From Pseudomonadota bacterium (GTDB taxonomy: Bacteria > Myxococcota_A > Polyangia > Polyangiales > Polyangiaceae), in the NCBI GenBank assembly GCA_023411445.1, contig JAEYOT010000874.1:1-11181 (forward strand): a stretch of DNA of 11,181 nucleotides, given 5' to 3'. Each line of letters begins with the position of its first letter. Position 1 is the first letter of the stretch. The notes under the pieces are model-generated. The model saw nothing but the letters and a program-made list of their open reading frames with translations, was not told the DNA's origin and made no database searches. The position numbers and the translations under genes were made by a program. Below are positions 1-8,957 of this stretch, piece after piece.

Positions 1-226
1 TATTGCTGCCGGTACAGACCTCGGTCAGCCAGCTGTTGTCCCCGCCCGGCCCGCACTTCCACACGGAGCTGTCCTTGCAGAATTTGGTGTTGGGGATGCA
101 CTCGAGAGCGCCGCACTGCGCGGTGCCGGGCACGCACTCCTCCCGTGAGCTCCCCTTGGACGAGCCGCTGCAGGCCGAGGCCAGTATGCCAAGCCCCGCG
201 ATCACGATTGTAACCAGCCTTCTCAT
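1..226 (-). CDS. Cysteine-rich lipoprotein, N-terminal part (runs off left edge)
   Basis: I read 75 codons on the minus strand without a stop; the gene continues beyond the window. The start ATG is at 226-224, with a good ribosome binding site GGAGAGG (233-239) six bases upstream. The protein begins MRR, followed by a hydrophobic stretch (residues 4-18) ending in LASAC. This fits a type II signal peptide with the lipidated cysteine at 19, although the residue at -3 is Ala rather than the usual Leu. After a Gly/Ser/Lys linker there are six more cysteines (31, 38, 43, 50, 58, 71) in a polar context, suggesting a small disulphide-rich secreted domain. I do not recognise the family. It lies downstream of parB on the same strand, but a likely terminator separates them. 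Export and lipidation are inferred from the signal; the function is unknown. Confidence 0.7.
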   Translation of the reverse strand, partial: MRRLVTIVIAGLGILASACSGSSKGSSREECVPGTAQCGALECIPNTKFCKDSSVWKCGPGGDNSWLTEVCTGSN

Positions 227-286
227 CGTGCGCCTCTCCGCTCCGCTTCCACTACGGTGAGGTGGGGGTGGAGTCGGCCAATGCAT

Positions 287-312
287 CAAAAATCGCGCCG
301 CCGCGGGGGCGC
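287..312 (-). terminator. Likely intrinsic terminator after parB
   Basis: Read on the minus strand, a GCGCC/GGCGC stem (312-308 with 299-295) closes an 8-base GC-rich loop. It is followed by GA and five T (complement of 288-292). It sits 9 bases past the parB stop, where a transcript end is expected. The stem is short, so efficiency is uncertain. Confidence 0.5.
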
Positions 313-320
313 ACGGCGAT

Positions 321-1234
321 TCAGAGGATCACGTCCAGGATGCGATCCAGCTCGTCCCAGTCTGAATATTTCACGACGATCTCCCCCTTGCCGTCGCGCT
401 CCCGCACCTCGACTTTGGTCCCGAGGCGCTTGGTCAGGCGCGCCTCCAAGTCACGCACGTTGGCGGGCTTCTCCTTGCCGGCGCCCTTGGTGCCCAGCGT
501 TGTCTTCCCGTCCTTGGCGGAGCGCACCAAAGCTTCGGTTTGGCGCACGCTGAGCCGCCCCCGCACCACCTTGTCGGCGAGCTCCGACAGCTGCTTGTCG
601 TCGGGCGCGCCGAGCAGGGCGCGCGCGTGGCCTTCGCTCAGCTCGCCGAGCACGACCTTCTCGCGCACCTGCGGCGGCAGTCGCAGCAGGCGCAAGGCGT
701 TGGCGATGGTGGAGCGATCTTTGCCCACGCGCTGCGCCAGGGTGTCCTGCGTGTAGCCGTGCTCCTTGACCAGGCGATCCATGGCTTCGGCGAACTCGAT
801 CGGGTCGAGATCTTCGCGCTGGATGTTCTCGATCAAGGCCAGCTCGAAGGCGTCCTTGGCGGAGACGTCGCGCACCACCACCAGGACTTGCTTGAGGTCC
901 GCCCGCTGCGCGGCTCGCCAGCGGCGCTCGCCCGCGATCAGCTCGAAATCGTCCTGGCCCGGGCGGCGGCGCACCACCAGCGGCTCGAGCAGGCCATGCT
1001 CGCGGAGCGACGAAGCCAGCTCGTCCAGCCGCTCGGAGTCGAAGTGCTGACGAGGCTGGCCGCGTTGCGGCACGATCTTGTCGATCGGGCAGGAGAAGAC
1101 GTTGCCCTCGCCATAGCTGGCGCCGCTGCCGCCACCAGGGCTCGGCGCCGGGCGCTCGGCAGCGCTGGGCATGCGGGCCGGCAAGAGCGCGTCCAGACCG
1201 CGACCGAGACCACGCACCGGCTTCTTCGGATCGT

Positions 1235-1238
<4 letters not shown>
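321..1238 (-). CDS. parB: Chromosome partitioning protein ParB (Spo0J type)
   Basis: ParB binds parS sites near the replication origin, spreads as a CTP-dependent clamp, and stimulates ParA ATPase to move sister origins apart. The 305-residue length is typical. The N-terminal RGLGRGLDAL (9-18) is the conserved ParA-stimulating peptide. The CTPase/N-domain follows, with QPRQHF (61-66), GERRWRA (103-109) and ENIQRED (137-143). A helix-turn-helix lies around 162-185, and a C-terminal dimerisation domain around 255-305. I chose GTG at 1238-1236. It puts the conserved peptide at the true N-terminus, has GGGAG seven bases upstream, and overlaps the parA stop as GTGA. Longer versions starting at 1439 would run through parA and add an Arg-rich, non-homologous segment. 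No parS-like 16-mer was seen in the window. Confidence 0.96.
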
Positions 1239-1993
<755 letters not shown>

Positions 1994-2012
1994 GCCTCGG
2001 CCGCGACCCTAC

Positions 2013-2076
2013 ATGCGCTGCGTGAGCGCGAGCAAATGGCGGCGCAGCCCTTATCGAAATGCGCTGACGCTGCGTG
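2013..2076. repeat. Short direct and inverted repeats upstream of parA
   Basis: ATGCGCTG occurs at 2013-2020 and 2059-2066. GCTGCGTG occurs at 2017-2024 and 2069-2076. CGCAGC (2044-2049) is the inverse of GCTGCG (2069-2074). The cluster lies 20-85 bases upstream of the parA start, where an operator would sit. Short words like these also arise by chance in GC-rich DNA, so a regulatory role is only a possibility. The rest of 1994-2141 holds an AT-richer patch around 2076-2092 but no convincing promoter. Confidence 0.25.
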
Positions 2077-2141
2077 GATTTTTTGGACCATAGGCTCCGC
2101 TGTCGTACTGTGTGCGTAGATGTAGGTGTAAGTAGGCTTCC

Positions 2142-2339
2142 TTGAAACGACGGACTCCCTACCAGCTTTCTTCTCTGCGTTCTCGGCTCAACCAGGCGCT
2201 CCAAGTGGAGCAGGGGACAGCCGCGCAGGAAAGGATTCTGCAGCAGAAGTTCTTCGAGCCCTCGAGGACGCCGCGGCCCGCCAACGTCGTCAGCCTTCGG
2301 CCGTCACACCCGGCCTCCCGACCCACATCCCGCGTCTGA
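2142..2339 (+). CDS. Possible small basic protein (65 codons, TTG start), doubtful
   Basis: This open frame starts with TTG, has AGTAGG about six bases upstream, and ends 29 bases before the next small gene. The product would be basic and rich in Arg, Gln, Pro and Ser, with no motif, signal peptide or membrane segment that I recognise. About 75% of its third codon positions are G or C. That is lower than in the certain genes here, but the second half of the frame is more biased than the first. It could be a real leader or small gene in the same transcript as the 58-residue gene, or simply the 5' untranslated region of that gene. I lean slightly towards non-coding. Confidence 0.3.
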   Translation: MKRRTPYQLSSLRSRLNQALQVEQGTAAQERILQQKFFEPSRTPRPANVVSLRPSHPASRPTSRV

Positions 2340-2368
2340 GCCCTCGTCCAAAGGAGATTCCTCCAGCC

Positions 2369-2545
2369 ATGGCCTCGCCCAAGAACTACTCCACTTTCGC
2401 TGACTTCGAGCGCGATCTGCTGCGGCCCGACATGCGTATCGGGTGGTCCTCGTCCGACGAAATCGAGTCGACGGGCGCGCAAGAGCTCGACTTCGACCTC
2501 GATCCTTTCGAGGCCAAGCTCTGGGCGGCCGAGCAGGACGAGTAA
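2369..2545 (+). CDS. Small acidic protein of unknown function (58 aa)
   Basis: This short gene encodes 58 residues from ATG at 2369 to TAA at 2543-2545. Three things support it: an AAAGGAG ribosome binding site at 2350-2356 (12 bases before the start), about 86% G or C at third codon positions, and a very strong terminator 40 bases after the stop. The product is highly acidic (15 Asp/Glu against 5 Lys/Arg). It starts with an aromatic/charged stretch (YSTFADFERDLLRP, residues 7-20), then IGWSSSDEIE, and ends with an acidic tail built around DFDLDPFEAKLW (41-52). There is no signal peptide, cysteine or membrane segment, so it is probably cytosolic. I do not recognise the family. It stands between parA (divergent) and tig, and forms its own transcription unit. 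Confidence 0.72.
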   Translation: MASPKNYSTFADFERDLLRPDMRIGWSSSDEIESTGAQELDFDLDPFEAKLWAAEQDE

Positions 2546-2585
2546 GTCAGCTCCAGTCTTCACGTCCCCCTCCCGGGACGGTCTT

Positions 2586-2626
2586 GAACCCCCTGCGGCT
2601 GCCTCCGTAGGGGGTTCGCTTTTTTT
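2586..2626 (+). terminator. Strong intrinsic terminator
   Basis: A 13-bp stem runs from GAACCCCCTGCGG (2586-2598) to CCGTAGGGGGTTC (2605-2617), with one G-U pair and a 6-base loop. It is followed by GC and an unbroken run of seven T (2620-2626). It ends the transcript of the 58-residue gene and insulates tig from upstream reading. Confidence 0.92.
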
Positions 2627-2651
2627 GTTGTCGCGTGCTCGCGCGCTCGAT

Positions 2652-2674
2652 GCGCGCTTTTCGCGCGCGATTTT
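2652..2674 (+). terminator. Second hairpin with T tail, possible back-up terminator
   Basis: GCGCGC (2652-2657) and GCGCGC (2663-2668) can pair around a TTTTC loop and are followed by GATTTT. It lies 26 bases after the strong terminator, so it may be a tandem terminator. The alternating GC sequence makes chance pairing easy. Confidence 0.35.
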
Positions 2675-2687
2675 GCCTTCAGGAACG

Positions 2688-2715
2688 TTGACGTTACTTG
2701 CGCGGCATGTAAGGT
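2688..2715 (+). promoter_or_regulatory. Candidate sigma-70-type promoter for tig
   Basis: TTGACG (2688-2693, five of six match to TTGACA) is followed after 16 bases by TAAGGT (2710-2715, three of six match to TATAAT). It is just downstream of the terminators and upstream of tig. Transcription would begin near 2722, leaving a very short leader that suits the 2739 start better than 2730. Confidence 0.45.
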
Positions 2716-2738
2716 CTGCCGCCGCTGTCATGGTCGAG

Positions 2739-4013
2739 ATGCAAGTCAACGTTCAGAGGCTGAGCCCCGTTCTAGTGGAGTTCGACGTCGAGGTGGGCGT
2801 CGCGCACGTGAAGACGGAGCTCGAGAAGGCGTACAACCAGGTCGCGCGCACCGCCCGCGTGAGCGGTTTTCGCCCCGGCAAGGCGCCGCGCAAGGTGCTG
2901 TCGCACCTCTACGGCGCACGCATCGCGGCCGACGTCGCGCAGAAGCTCGTGGACGAGACGTTTCCGCAAGCCGTGACCGATCAGAAGATGCAGCCCGTCA
3001 CGTCTCCCGCCGTGGAGACGCAGGGCGTGGAAGAGAACAAGCCGTTTTCCTACAAGGCTCGCGTCGAGGTGCTGCCGGAGATCACCGGCGTGACCTATGA
3101 AGGCCTGGGCGCCAAGCGCGCCAAGGTCGAGGTGACCGAAGAGGCGATCGAGAAGGAGCTGGACAGCGTGCGCCGCGTGCACTCCACGCTCGAGCCGCCG
3201 AAGTCGCCGCGTCCCGCCGCTAGCGGCGACACCGTGACGCTGGACTTCACGGTCTCGGTAGACGGCGAGACGCTGGAGGACGCAAGCTCCACCGATCTGC
3301 CGATGGAGCTTGGCAGCGGTACGCTGCTGCCGCAGCTGGAAGAGGCTGTGCTCGGCAAGAACGTCGGCGAGACGGCGGAGGCCGAGGTGCCCATGCCGGC
3401 GCAGCACCCGCACCCCAAGCTGGCGGGCAAGACGGCGAAGTTTGCGATCACCGTCAAGGACATCAAGGAGCGCGTGCTCCCGGTTGCTGACGACGAGTTC
3501 GCCAAGGACGTGGGCGAGTTCGAGACGCTGGCCGCGCTCAAGGAAGACATCAAGAAGAAGCTCGAGGCGCAGGCCAAGGAGCAGAGCGATAACCAGCTGG
3601 CAGAGCAGCTGGTGCTGGAGCTGGTCAAGGCCAACCCGGTGCCGGTGCCCCCGTCACTGGTGGAGCGCCAAATGCGCCTGACCGAGCAGGAGATCTTGAC
3701 CCGCGCCCGCAGCCAGGGCCAGCGCGTCACCGGCCTCGGCGAGGAGCTTCGCGGCAAGCTGGTGGAAGACAGCGAGATCAAGGTCCGCGCCGGCTTGCTG
3801 ATGGCCGAGATTGCCAAGAAGGAGAACATCCAGATTGGCAACGAGGAAATCGAGAACGGCTTGAAGGAGCTGGCCGAGCAGACCGGGCAGAACCTGGCCA
3901 AGGTCCGCGCGCAGTACAAGGATCAGAAGAAGCGGGAGATGCTCATCGGCATGATCCTCGAGAACAAGGTGCTCGACATCATCGAGGCGAAGGCCAAGAT
4001 TGAAGAGGCCTGA
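2739..4013 (+). CDS. tig: Trigger factor (ribosome-associated chaperone, PPIase)
   Basis: Trigger factor docks beside the ribosomal exit tunnel, shields nascent chains and has peptidyl-prolyl isomerase activity. The 424 residues show the N-terminal ribosome-binding domain with GFRPGKAP at 43-50, the same position as GFRKGKVP in the E. coli protein. An FKBP-like PPIase domain spans about 163-249, from GDTVTLDF to ITVKDIKERVLP. A helical C-terminal chaperone domain follows to 424. I chose ATG at 2739 because MQVNV then aligns with the first residue of the family (E. coli MQVSV). An ATG nine bases upstream (2730, adding MVE) is the alternative. Neither has a strong ribosome binding site. A frame running back to 2625 crosses terminators and promoter and is not coding. 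It leads the tig-clpP-clpX-lon cluster and is followed by a hairpin. Confidence 0.95.
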   Translation: MQVNVQRLSPVLVEFDVEVGVAHVKTELEKAYNQVARTARVSGFRPGKAPRKVLSHLYGARIAADVAQKLVDETFPQAVTDQKMQPVTSPAVETQGVEENKPFSYKARVEVLPEITGVTYEGLGAKRAKVEVTEEAIEKELDSVRRVHSTLEPPKSPRPAASGDTVTLDFTVSVDGETLEDASSTDLPMELGSGTLLPQLEEAVLGKNVGETAEAEVPMPAQHPHPKLAGKTAKFAITVKDIKERVLPVADDEFAKDVGEFETLAALKEDIKKKLEAQAKEQSDNQLAEQLVLELVKANPVPVPPSLVERQMRLTEQEILTRARSQGQRVTGLGEELRGKLVEDSEIKVRAGLLMAEIAKKENIQIGNEEIENGLKELAEQTGQNLAKVRAQYKDQKKREMLIGMILENKVLDIIEAKAKIEEA

Positions 4014-4040
4014 GCCGCGCTCGGGTCGCTACGGCGCCGC

Positions 4041-4085
4041 CGGTTGGGGTACCGCCCAGGCTGGACCCCAACCGAGACGCTCTTT
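4041..4085 (+). terminator. Likely terminator between tig and clpP
   Basis: A perfect 10-bp stem, CGGTTGGGGT (4041-4050) with ACCCCAACCG (4065-4074), encloses a 14-base loop. A modest pyrimidine tract, CTCTTTCTC, follows from about 4079. It begins 28 bases after the tig stop. The interrupted T tract suggests partial termination. Confidence 0.5.
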
Positions 4086-4136
4086 CTCGAGCCTGCCCAT
4101 TGGGGTAGCTTGATTTTGTGACGTAGGGGCACGAGA

Positions 4137-4158
4137 TCGATGGGACGGGCCCCATCGA
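4137..4158. promoter_or_regulatory. Perfect 8-bp dyad upstream of clpP, candidate operator or leader hairpin
   Basis: TCGATGGG (4137-4144) and CCCATCGA (4151-4158) form a perfect inverted repeat around the 6-base spacer ACGGGC. It ends 32 bases before the clpP ATG. There is no T tract, so it is not a terminator. It could bind a dimeric regulator or fold in the clpP leader. I cannot match it to a known operator. An AT-richer CTTGATTTTG patch (4109-4118) lies just upstream, where a promoter -35 region could be. Confidence 0.45.
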
Positions 4159-4190
4159 GCAGCGAAGTGGAGTAGAGAGGACGAAGCAAG

Positions 4191-4859
4191 ATGAAGCGAC
4201 CTGAAACTCGTGCGCAGGCCATGGACATCCTGGAGCGGGTCAATCACCGCCCCGAAGCCAACATCATCTACCCCCACGTGGTGGAGACGACCCACCGCGG
4301 CGAGCGCACCTGGGACATCTTTTCGCGGCTCCTGAAGGACCGCATCGTGTTCCTCGGCAGCGCGGTGGACGACGACGTCGCCAACATCATCATCGCCCAG
4401 TTCTTGTTCTTGGAGAGCGAAGATCCGGACAAGGACATCCAGCTCTACATCAACTCCCCAGGCGGCGTGGTGACGGCTGGCCTCGCCATCTACGACACGA
4501 TGCAGTACGTGCGCTGCAACGTCAGCACGATCTGCGTCGGTCAGGCCGCCAGCATGGGCGCCGTGCTGCTAGGCGCAGGTATGAAGGGACGCCGCTTCGT
4601 CCTCCCGCACTCGCGCATCATGATCCACCAGCCGCTCGGCGGCGCGCGCGGTCAAGCGACGGACATCGAGATCCAAGCGCGCGAAATCCGTCACATGAAG
4701 GACGTGCTCACGGACATCCTGGTCAAGAGCACGGGCAAGAACCGTGACGAGCTGGCCAAGGACATCGAGCGTGACTTCTACATGGGCGCGCAGCAGGCCA
4801 AGGAATACGGCATCATCGACGAAATCTTCGAGCACAAGAAGAAGGTCGAGAAGCCCTGA
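4191..4859 (+). CDS. clpP: ATP-dependent Clp protease proteolytic subunit ClpP
   Basis: ClpP is the serine peptidase that forms the two-ring barrel in which proteins unfolded by ClpX or ClpA are cut. The 222-residue protein has an intact catalytic triad: Ser121 in GQAASMGA, His146 in SRIMIHQP and Asp195 in DIERDFYM. The spacings (25 and 49) are the same as in E. coli. INSPGG (88-92 region) is the conserved substrate-binding strand/oxyanion area. The ATG at 4191 has GAGAGG (4175-4180) ten bases upstream. The segment before the [10 protein letters not shown] match is about 10 residues longer than in E. coli, so a cleaved propeptide of about 24 residues is plausible. A second in-frame ATG (codon 11) is possible but lacks a good binding site. 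clpX follows after 259 bases. Confidence 0.97.
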   Translation: MKRPETRAQAMDILERVNHRPEANIIYPHVVETTHRGERTWDIFSRLLKDRIVFLGSAVDDDVANIIIAQFLFLESEDPDKDIQLYINSPGGVVTAGLAIYDTMQYVRCNVSTICVGQAASMGAVLLGAGMKGRRFVLPHSRIMIHQPLGGARGQATDIEIQAREIRHMKDVLTDILVKSTGKNRDELAKDIERDFYMGAQQAKEYGIIDEIFEHKKKVEKP

Positions 4860-4887
4860 CGTTTGGTGTGAGGTTCGAGCGGTATCA

Positions 4888-4912
4888 CCCCGGAATCGCA
4901 CAGGTTCCGGGG
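4888..4912 (+). terminator. Hairpin after clpP (no T tract)
   Basis: CCCCGGAA (4888-4895) pairs perfectly with TTCCGGGG (4905-4912) around a 9-base loop, 29 bases after the clpP stop. There is no run of T after it, so it may stabilise the clpP mRNA end or give weak termination rather than act as a full intrinsic terminator. Confidence 0.4.
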
Positions 4913-4966
4913 GCTGCTACTGCTGAGGCGGCGCCCCGGTTTTCGGCGTCTGCGGCGAGTGTGTCA

Positions 4967-5016
4967 ACGTGCCACTTAGGCTCCGCACCGCACGTGCCGC
5001 TTAGTGGATTAGGCTC
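4967..5016. repeat. Imperfect direct repeat between clpP and clpX
   Basis: The 13-base word ACGTGCC(A/G)CTTAG occurs at 4967-4979 and 4992-5004 with one mismatch and a 25-base offset. TTAGGCTC occurs at 4976-4983 and again at 5009-5016. The repeats are about 40-90 bases upstream of the clpX -35/-10 candidate, a position suited to an activator, but no binding protein can be named. Confidence 0.4.
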
Positions 5017-5056
5017 GTCCGCGGCAAGCGAGTCTTGCGAGCGGCGACGATGGGCC

Positions 5057-5086
5057 TTACAATTTCACGAATTCTGAAACGATAAT
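5057..5086 (+). promoter_or_regulatory. Candidate clpX promoter
   Basis: GATAAT (5081-5086, five of six match to TATAAT) lies 32 bases before the clpX start inside an unusually AT-rich patch (5057-5090). An 18-base gap separates it from TTACAA (5057-5062), a weak -35 match. The -10 is the convincing part. It would allow clpX, and perhaps lon, to be transcribed apart from clpP. Confidence 0.5.
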
Positions 5087-5118
5087 CCCAACATCCGGCA
5101 GCGACAGAGAGCGAAAAC

Positions 5119-6372
<1,254 letters not shown>

Positions 6373-6373
6373 C

Positions 6374-6391
6374 GCGGGGCCGTTGCCCCGC
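6374..6391 (+). other. GC hairpin between clpX and lon
   Basis: GCGGGGC (6374-6380) and GCCCCGC (6385-6391) form a 7-bp stem with a CGTT tetraloop, one base after the clpX stop codon. There is no T tract. It may protect the upstream message or attenuate read-through into lon. Confidence 0.4.
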
Positions 6392-6436
6392 CGCTCGCGC
6401 CCCGCCGGCCTGCCGTCGACCCGGCTGTAGTCAAAC

Positions 6437-8944
6437 ATGTTCTTCAAAAACGACGGTAATACGGGTTCTGCTGGCAAGCGCGTCGTGCCCGCGCTGCCGC
6501 TGCGCGACATCATCGTGTTCCCCCACATGGTGTCGCAGCTGTTCGTGGGGCGTGAGCGCAGCATCGCCGCCTTGGACGAGGCGATGGCGCAGAACAAGGA
6601 GATTTTCCTCGCGGCGCAGCGCAGCGCCAAGACGAACGATCCCACGCCGGACGACATCTACGCCGTCGGAACGCTAGGCACCATCGTGCAGCTCTTGCGC
6701 TTGGCGGACGGCACCGTGAAGGTGCTGGTCGAGGGCCGGCAGCGCGCGCGCGTACGCCGCTACCTGGAGTCGCCGGACTTCTTCCAGGTCGAGCTGGAAG
6801 AGATTCAAGAGGCTATCCCGGCGGACGTCGAGGTGGAGGCGCTGATCCGCAGCGTGCAGAGCACGTTCGAGGTTTACGTCAAGCTCAACAAGAAGGTTCA
6901 GCCCGAGGTGCTGATGAGCGTGCAGAGCATCGATGATGCCGGCAAGCTCAGCGACACCATCGCGGCCAATCTGCCGACCATCAAGCTCAGCGATCGTCAG
7001 GCCTTGCTCGAAATGGAAGACGCCAAGAAGCGTCTCGAGCGCCTGTACGAGTTGATGCAGGCCGAGATCGAGATTCTCCAAGTGGAGAAGAAGATCCGCT
7101 CTCGCGTCAAGAAGCAGATGGAGAAGACGCAGAAGGAGTACTACCTCAACGAGCAGATGCAGGCCATCCAGAAGGAGCTGGGTGGCGGCGAGCGCGACGA
7201 GTTCAAGAACGAGATCGCGGAAATCGAGGAGAAGCTCAAGGCCAAGAAGCTCTCCGAAGAGGCGCTCGGTAAGGTGAAGAAGGAGCTGAAGAAGCTCAAG
7301 ATGATGCACCCGACCAGCGCGGAAGCGACTGTCGTACGCAACTACGTGGACTGGATCTTGAGCCTGCCGTGGCAGGACAAGACCGAAGAGCGCTTCGACA
7401 TCGCGGAGGCGGAGAAGATCCTGGACGAGGATCATTACGGCCTGAAGAAGCCGAAGGAGCGCATCATCGAGTACTTGGCGGTGCAGGCGCTGACCAAGAA
7501 GCTGAAGGGGCCGATCCTGTGCTTCGTCGGACCGCCCGGCGTCGGCAAGACCAGCATCGCCCGCAGCATCGCGCGCGCCACCGGTCGCAAGTTCACCCGG
7601 CTATCGCTGGGCGGTGTTCGGGATGAAGCTGAGATCCGCGGCCACCGGCGCACGTACATCGGCGCCTTGCCCGGCAAGATCGTGCAGAGCCTGAAGAAGG
7701 TGGGCTCGAACAACCCGCTGTTCTTGCTCGACGAGATCGACAAGATGAGCACTGATTTCCGCGGGGATCCCGCGGCAGCGCTGCTCGAGGTGCTGGATCC
7801 GGAGCAGAACAGCACCTTCAACGATCACTACCTGGATCTGGACTACGATCTCAGCGACGTGATGTTCATCACGACCGCGAACACCCTGAGTGGCATCCCG
7901 GTACCGCTGCAGGACCGCATGGAGATCATTCAGCTGACGAGCTACACCGAGTTCGAGAAGCTGAACATCTCCGAGAAGTACCTGATCCCGCGGCAGAAGA
8001 AGGAGTGCGGCTTGGAGGACGTGGACCTCACGTTCAGCGAGAACGCCATCCGCACCATCATTCACCACTACACGCGCGAGGCCGGCGTTCGCTCACTGGA
8101 GCGCGAGATCGCCAGCGTTTGCCGCAAGGCCGCGCTGAAGGTCGTGCGTGAGGGTAAAGATCAGAAGATCGAGATCAAGGGCATGGACATCCCGACCTTC
8201 TTGGGCGTGCCGAAGTACCGGCTGGGCAAGAAGGAAGAGGCAGACGGCATCGGTCTCACGCACGGCCTCAGCGTGTCCGATCACGGCGGGGACATCTTGG
8301 ATTGTGAGGTGAGCGTCGTCGCCGGCAAGGGCAAGCTGGTCATCACCGGCCTGCTCGAGAAGGGCATGGAGGAGTCCGCTCAGGCGGCGATGAGCTACGT
8401 GCGCTCTCGCTCCAGCATCTTCAAGCTGTCGCCAGATTTTTATCAGACGATCGACGTGCACGTGCACTTCCCGGATTTCGTGCGCAAAGATGGGCCGAGC
8501 GCGGGCGTCACGATGGCGACCAGCATCGCCAGCGCGCTCACCAAGGTCTCGGTGAAGACTGAAGTGGCGATGACGGGTGAGATCACGCTGCGCGGGCGCG
8601 TGATGCCGATTGGCGGCTTGAAAGAGAAGCTCTTGGCCGCTCACCGCAACGGCATCAAGACCGTGATCGTCCCCCGCGAGAACCGGAAGGACCTCAAAGA
8701 GGTACCCCGGCGCGTCCTCCGCGGCCTGCGCATCGTGCTGGTGGACCACATGGACGACGTGCTGCGCGAAGCGATGAACTTCGCGGACGCCGACGCCCTG
8801 TTTGGCCGACGCCGCACCCGCACCGAGTACCGCGGCGGCGAGTACTTCGAAGAGAAGATCGAGGGCGACGACACGGCCGTCAACGTACCGCCCGGTACGC
8901 CCGTTCCGGGCGCGCCTCCGGGACAGCCGGCGGGCTTGAGCTGA
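6437..8944 (+). CDS. lon: ATP-dependent protease Lon (LonA type)
   Basis: Lon degrades misfolded and regulatory proteins using an AAA+ motor fused to a Ser-Lys protease. The 835 residues show the LonA order. The substrate-binding N-domain spans about 16-215, followed by a long charged coiled-coil segment (about 190-290). The AAA+ module has Walker A GPPGVGKT (365-372) and Walker B FLLDEID (429-435). The protease domain has catalytic Ser688 in GPSAG and Lys731 in GGLKEKLLA; the 43-residue spacing equals that of E. coli Ser679/Lys722. The C-terminus continues past the usual end with an Arg-rich patch and a Gly/Pro tail (about 790-835). No clear ribosome binding site precedes the ATG, which suggests coupling or weak initiation. 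Myxobacteria often have two lon genes, and I cannot tell which paralogue this is. It converges with the MIF-like gene across a 13-base gap. Confidence 0.97.
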   Translation: MFFKNDGNTGSAGKRVVPALPLRDIIVFPHMVSQLFVGRERSIAALDEAMAQNKEIFLAAQRSAKTNDPTPDDIYAVGTLGTIVQLLRLADGTVKVLVEGRQRARVRRYLESPDFFQVELEEIQEAIPADVEVEALIRSVQSTFEVYVKLNKKVQPEVLMSVQSIDDAGKLSDTIAANLPTIKLSDRQALLEMEDAKKRLERLYELMQAEIEILQVEKKIRSRVKKQMEKTQKEYYLNEQMQAIQKELGGGERDEFKNEIAEIEEKLKAKKLSEEALGKVKKELKKLKMMHPTSAEATVVRNYVDWILSLPWQDKTEERFDIAEAEKILDEDHYGLKKPKERIIEYLAVQALTKKLKGPILCFVGPPGVGKTSIARSIARATGRKFTRLSLGGVRDEAEIRGHRRTYIGALPGKIVQSLKKVGSNNPLFLLDEIDKMSTDFRGDPAAALLEVLDPEQNSTFNDHYLDLDYDLSDVMFITTANTLSGIPVPLQDRMEIIQLTSYTEFEKLNISEKYLIPRQKKECGLEDVDLTFSENAIRTIIHHYTREAGVRSLEREIASVCRKAALKVVREGKDQKIEIKGMDIPTFLGVPKYRLGKKEEADGIGLTHGLSVSDHGGDILDCEVSVVAGKGKLVITGLLEKGMEESAQAAMSYVRSRSSIFKLSPDFYQTIDVHVHFPDFVRKDGPSAGVTMATSIASALTKVSVKTEVAMTGEITLRGRVMPIGGLKEKLLAAHRNGIKTVIVPRENRKDLKEVPRRVLRGLRIVLVDHMDDVLREAMNFADADALFGRRRTRTEYRGGEYFEEKIEGDDTAVNVPPGTPVPGAPPGQPAGLS

Positions 8945-8957
8945 CGGCTGCGACGAG

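Noticed and set aside
1..260. Plus-strand 85-codon open frame at the left edge
   Set aside because: The minus strand carries a lipoprotein signal peptide, a good binding site and a regular cysteine pattern; the plus-strand frame has none of these.
2625..2738. Extension of trigger factor upstream to 2625
   Set aside because: It would start inside the T tract of the terminator and read through the promoter; homologous proteins begin at MQV.
4100..4160. Heat-shock (sigma-32-like) promoter before clpP
   Set aside because: CTTGAT (4109-4114) and CCCCAT (4150-4155) both occur, but they are 35 bases apart, far more than the expected 13-17.
4270..4285. CACGTG-centred words as possible parS sites (also near 2807, 4992 and 9291)
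   Set aside because: Only the central CACGTG is present; the flanks do not match the TGTTnCACGTGnAACA-type consensus, and several lie within coding sequence.
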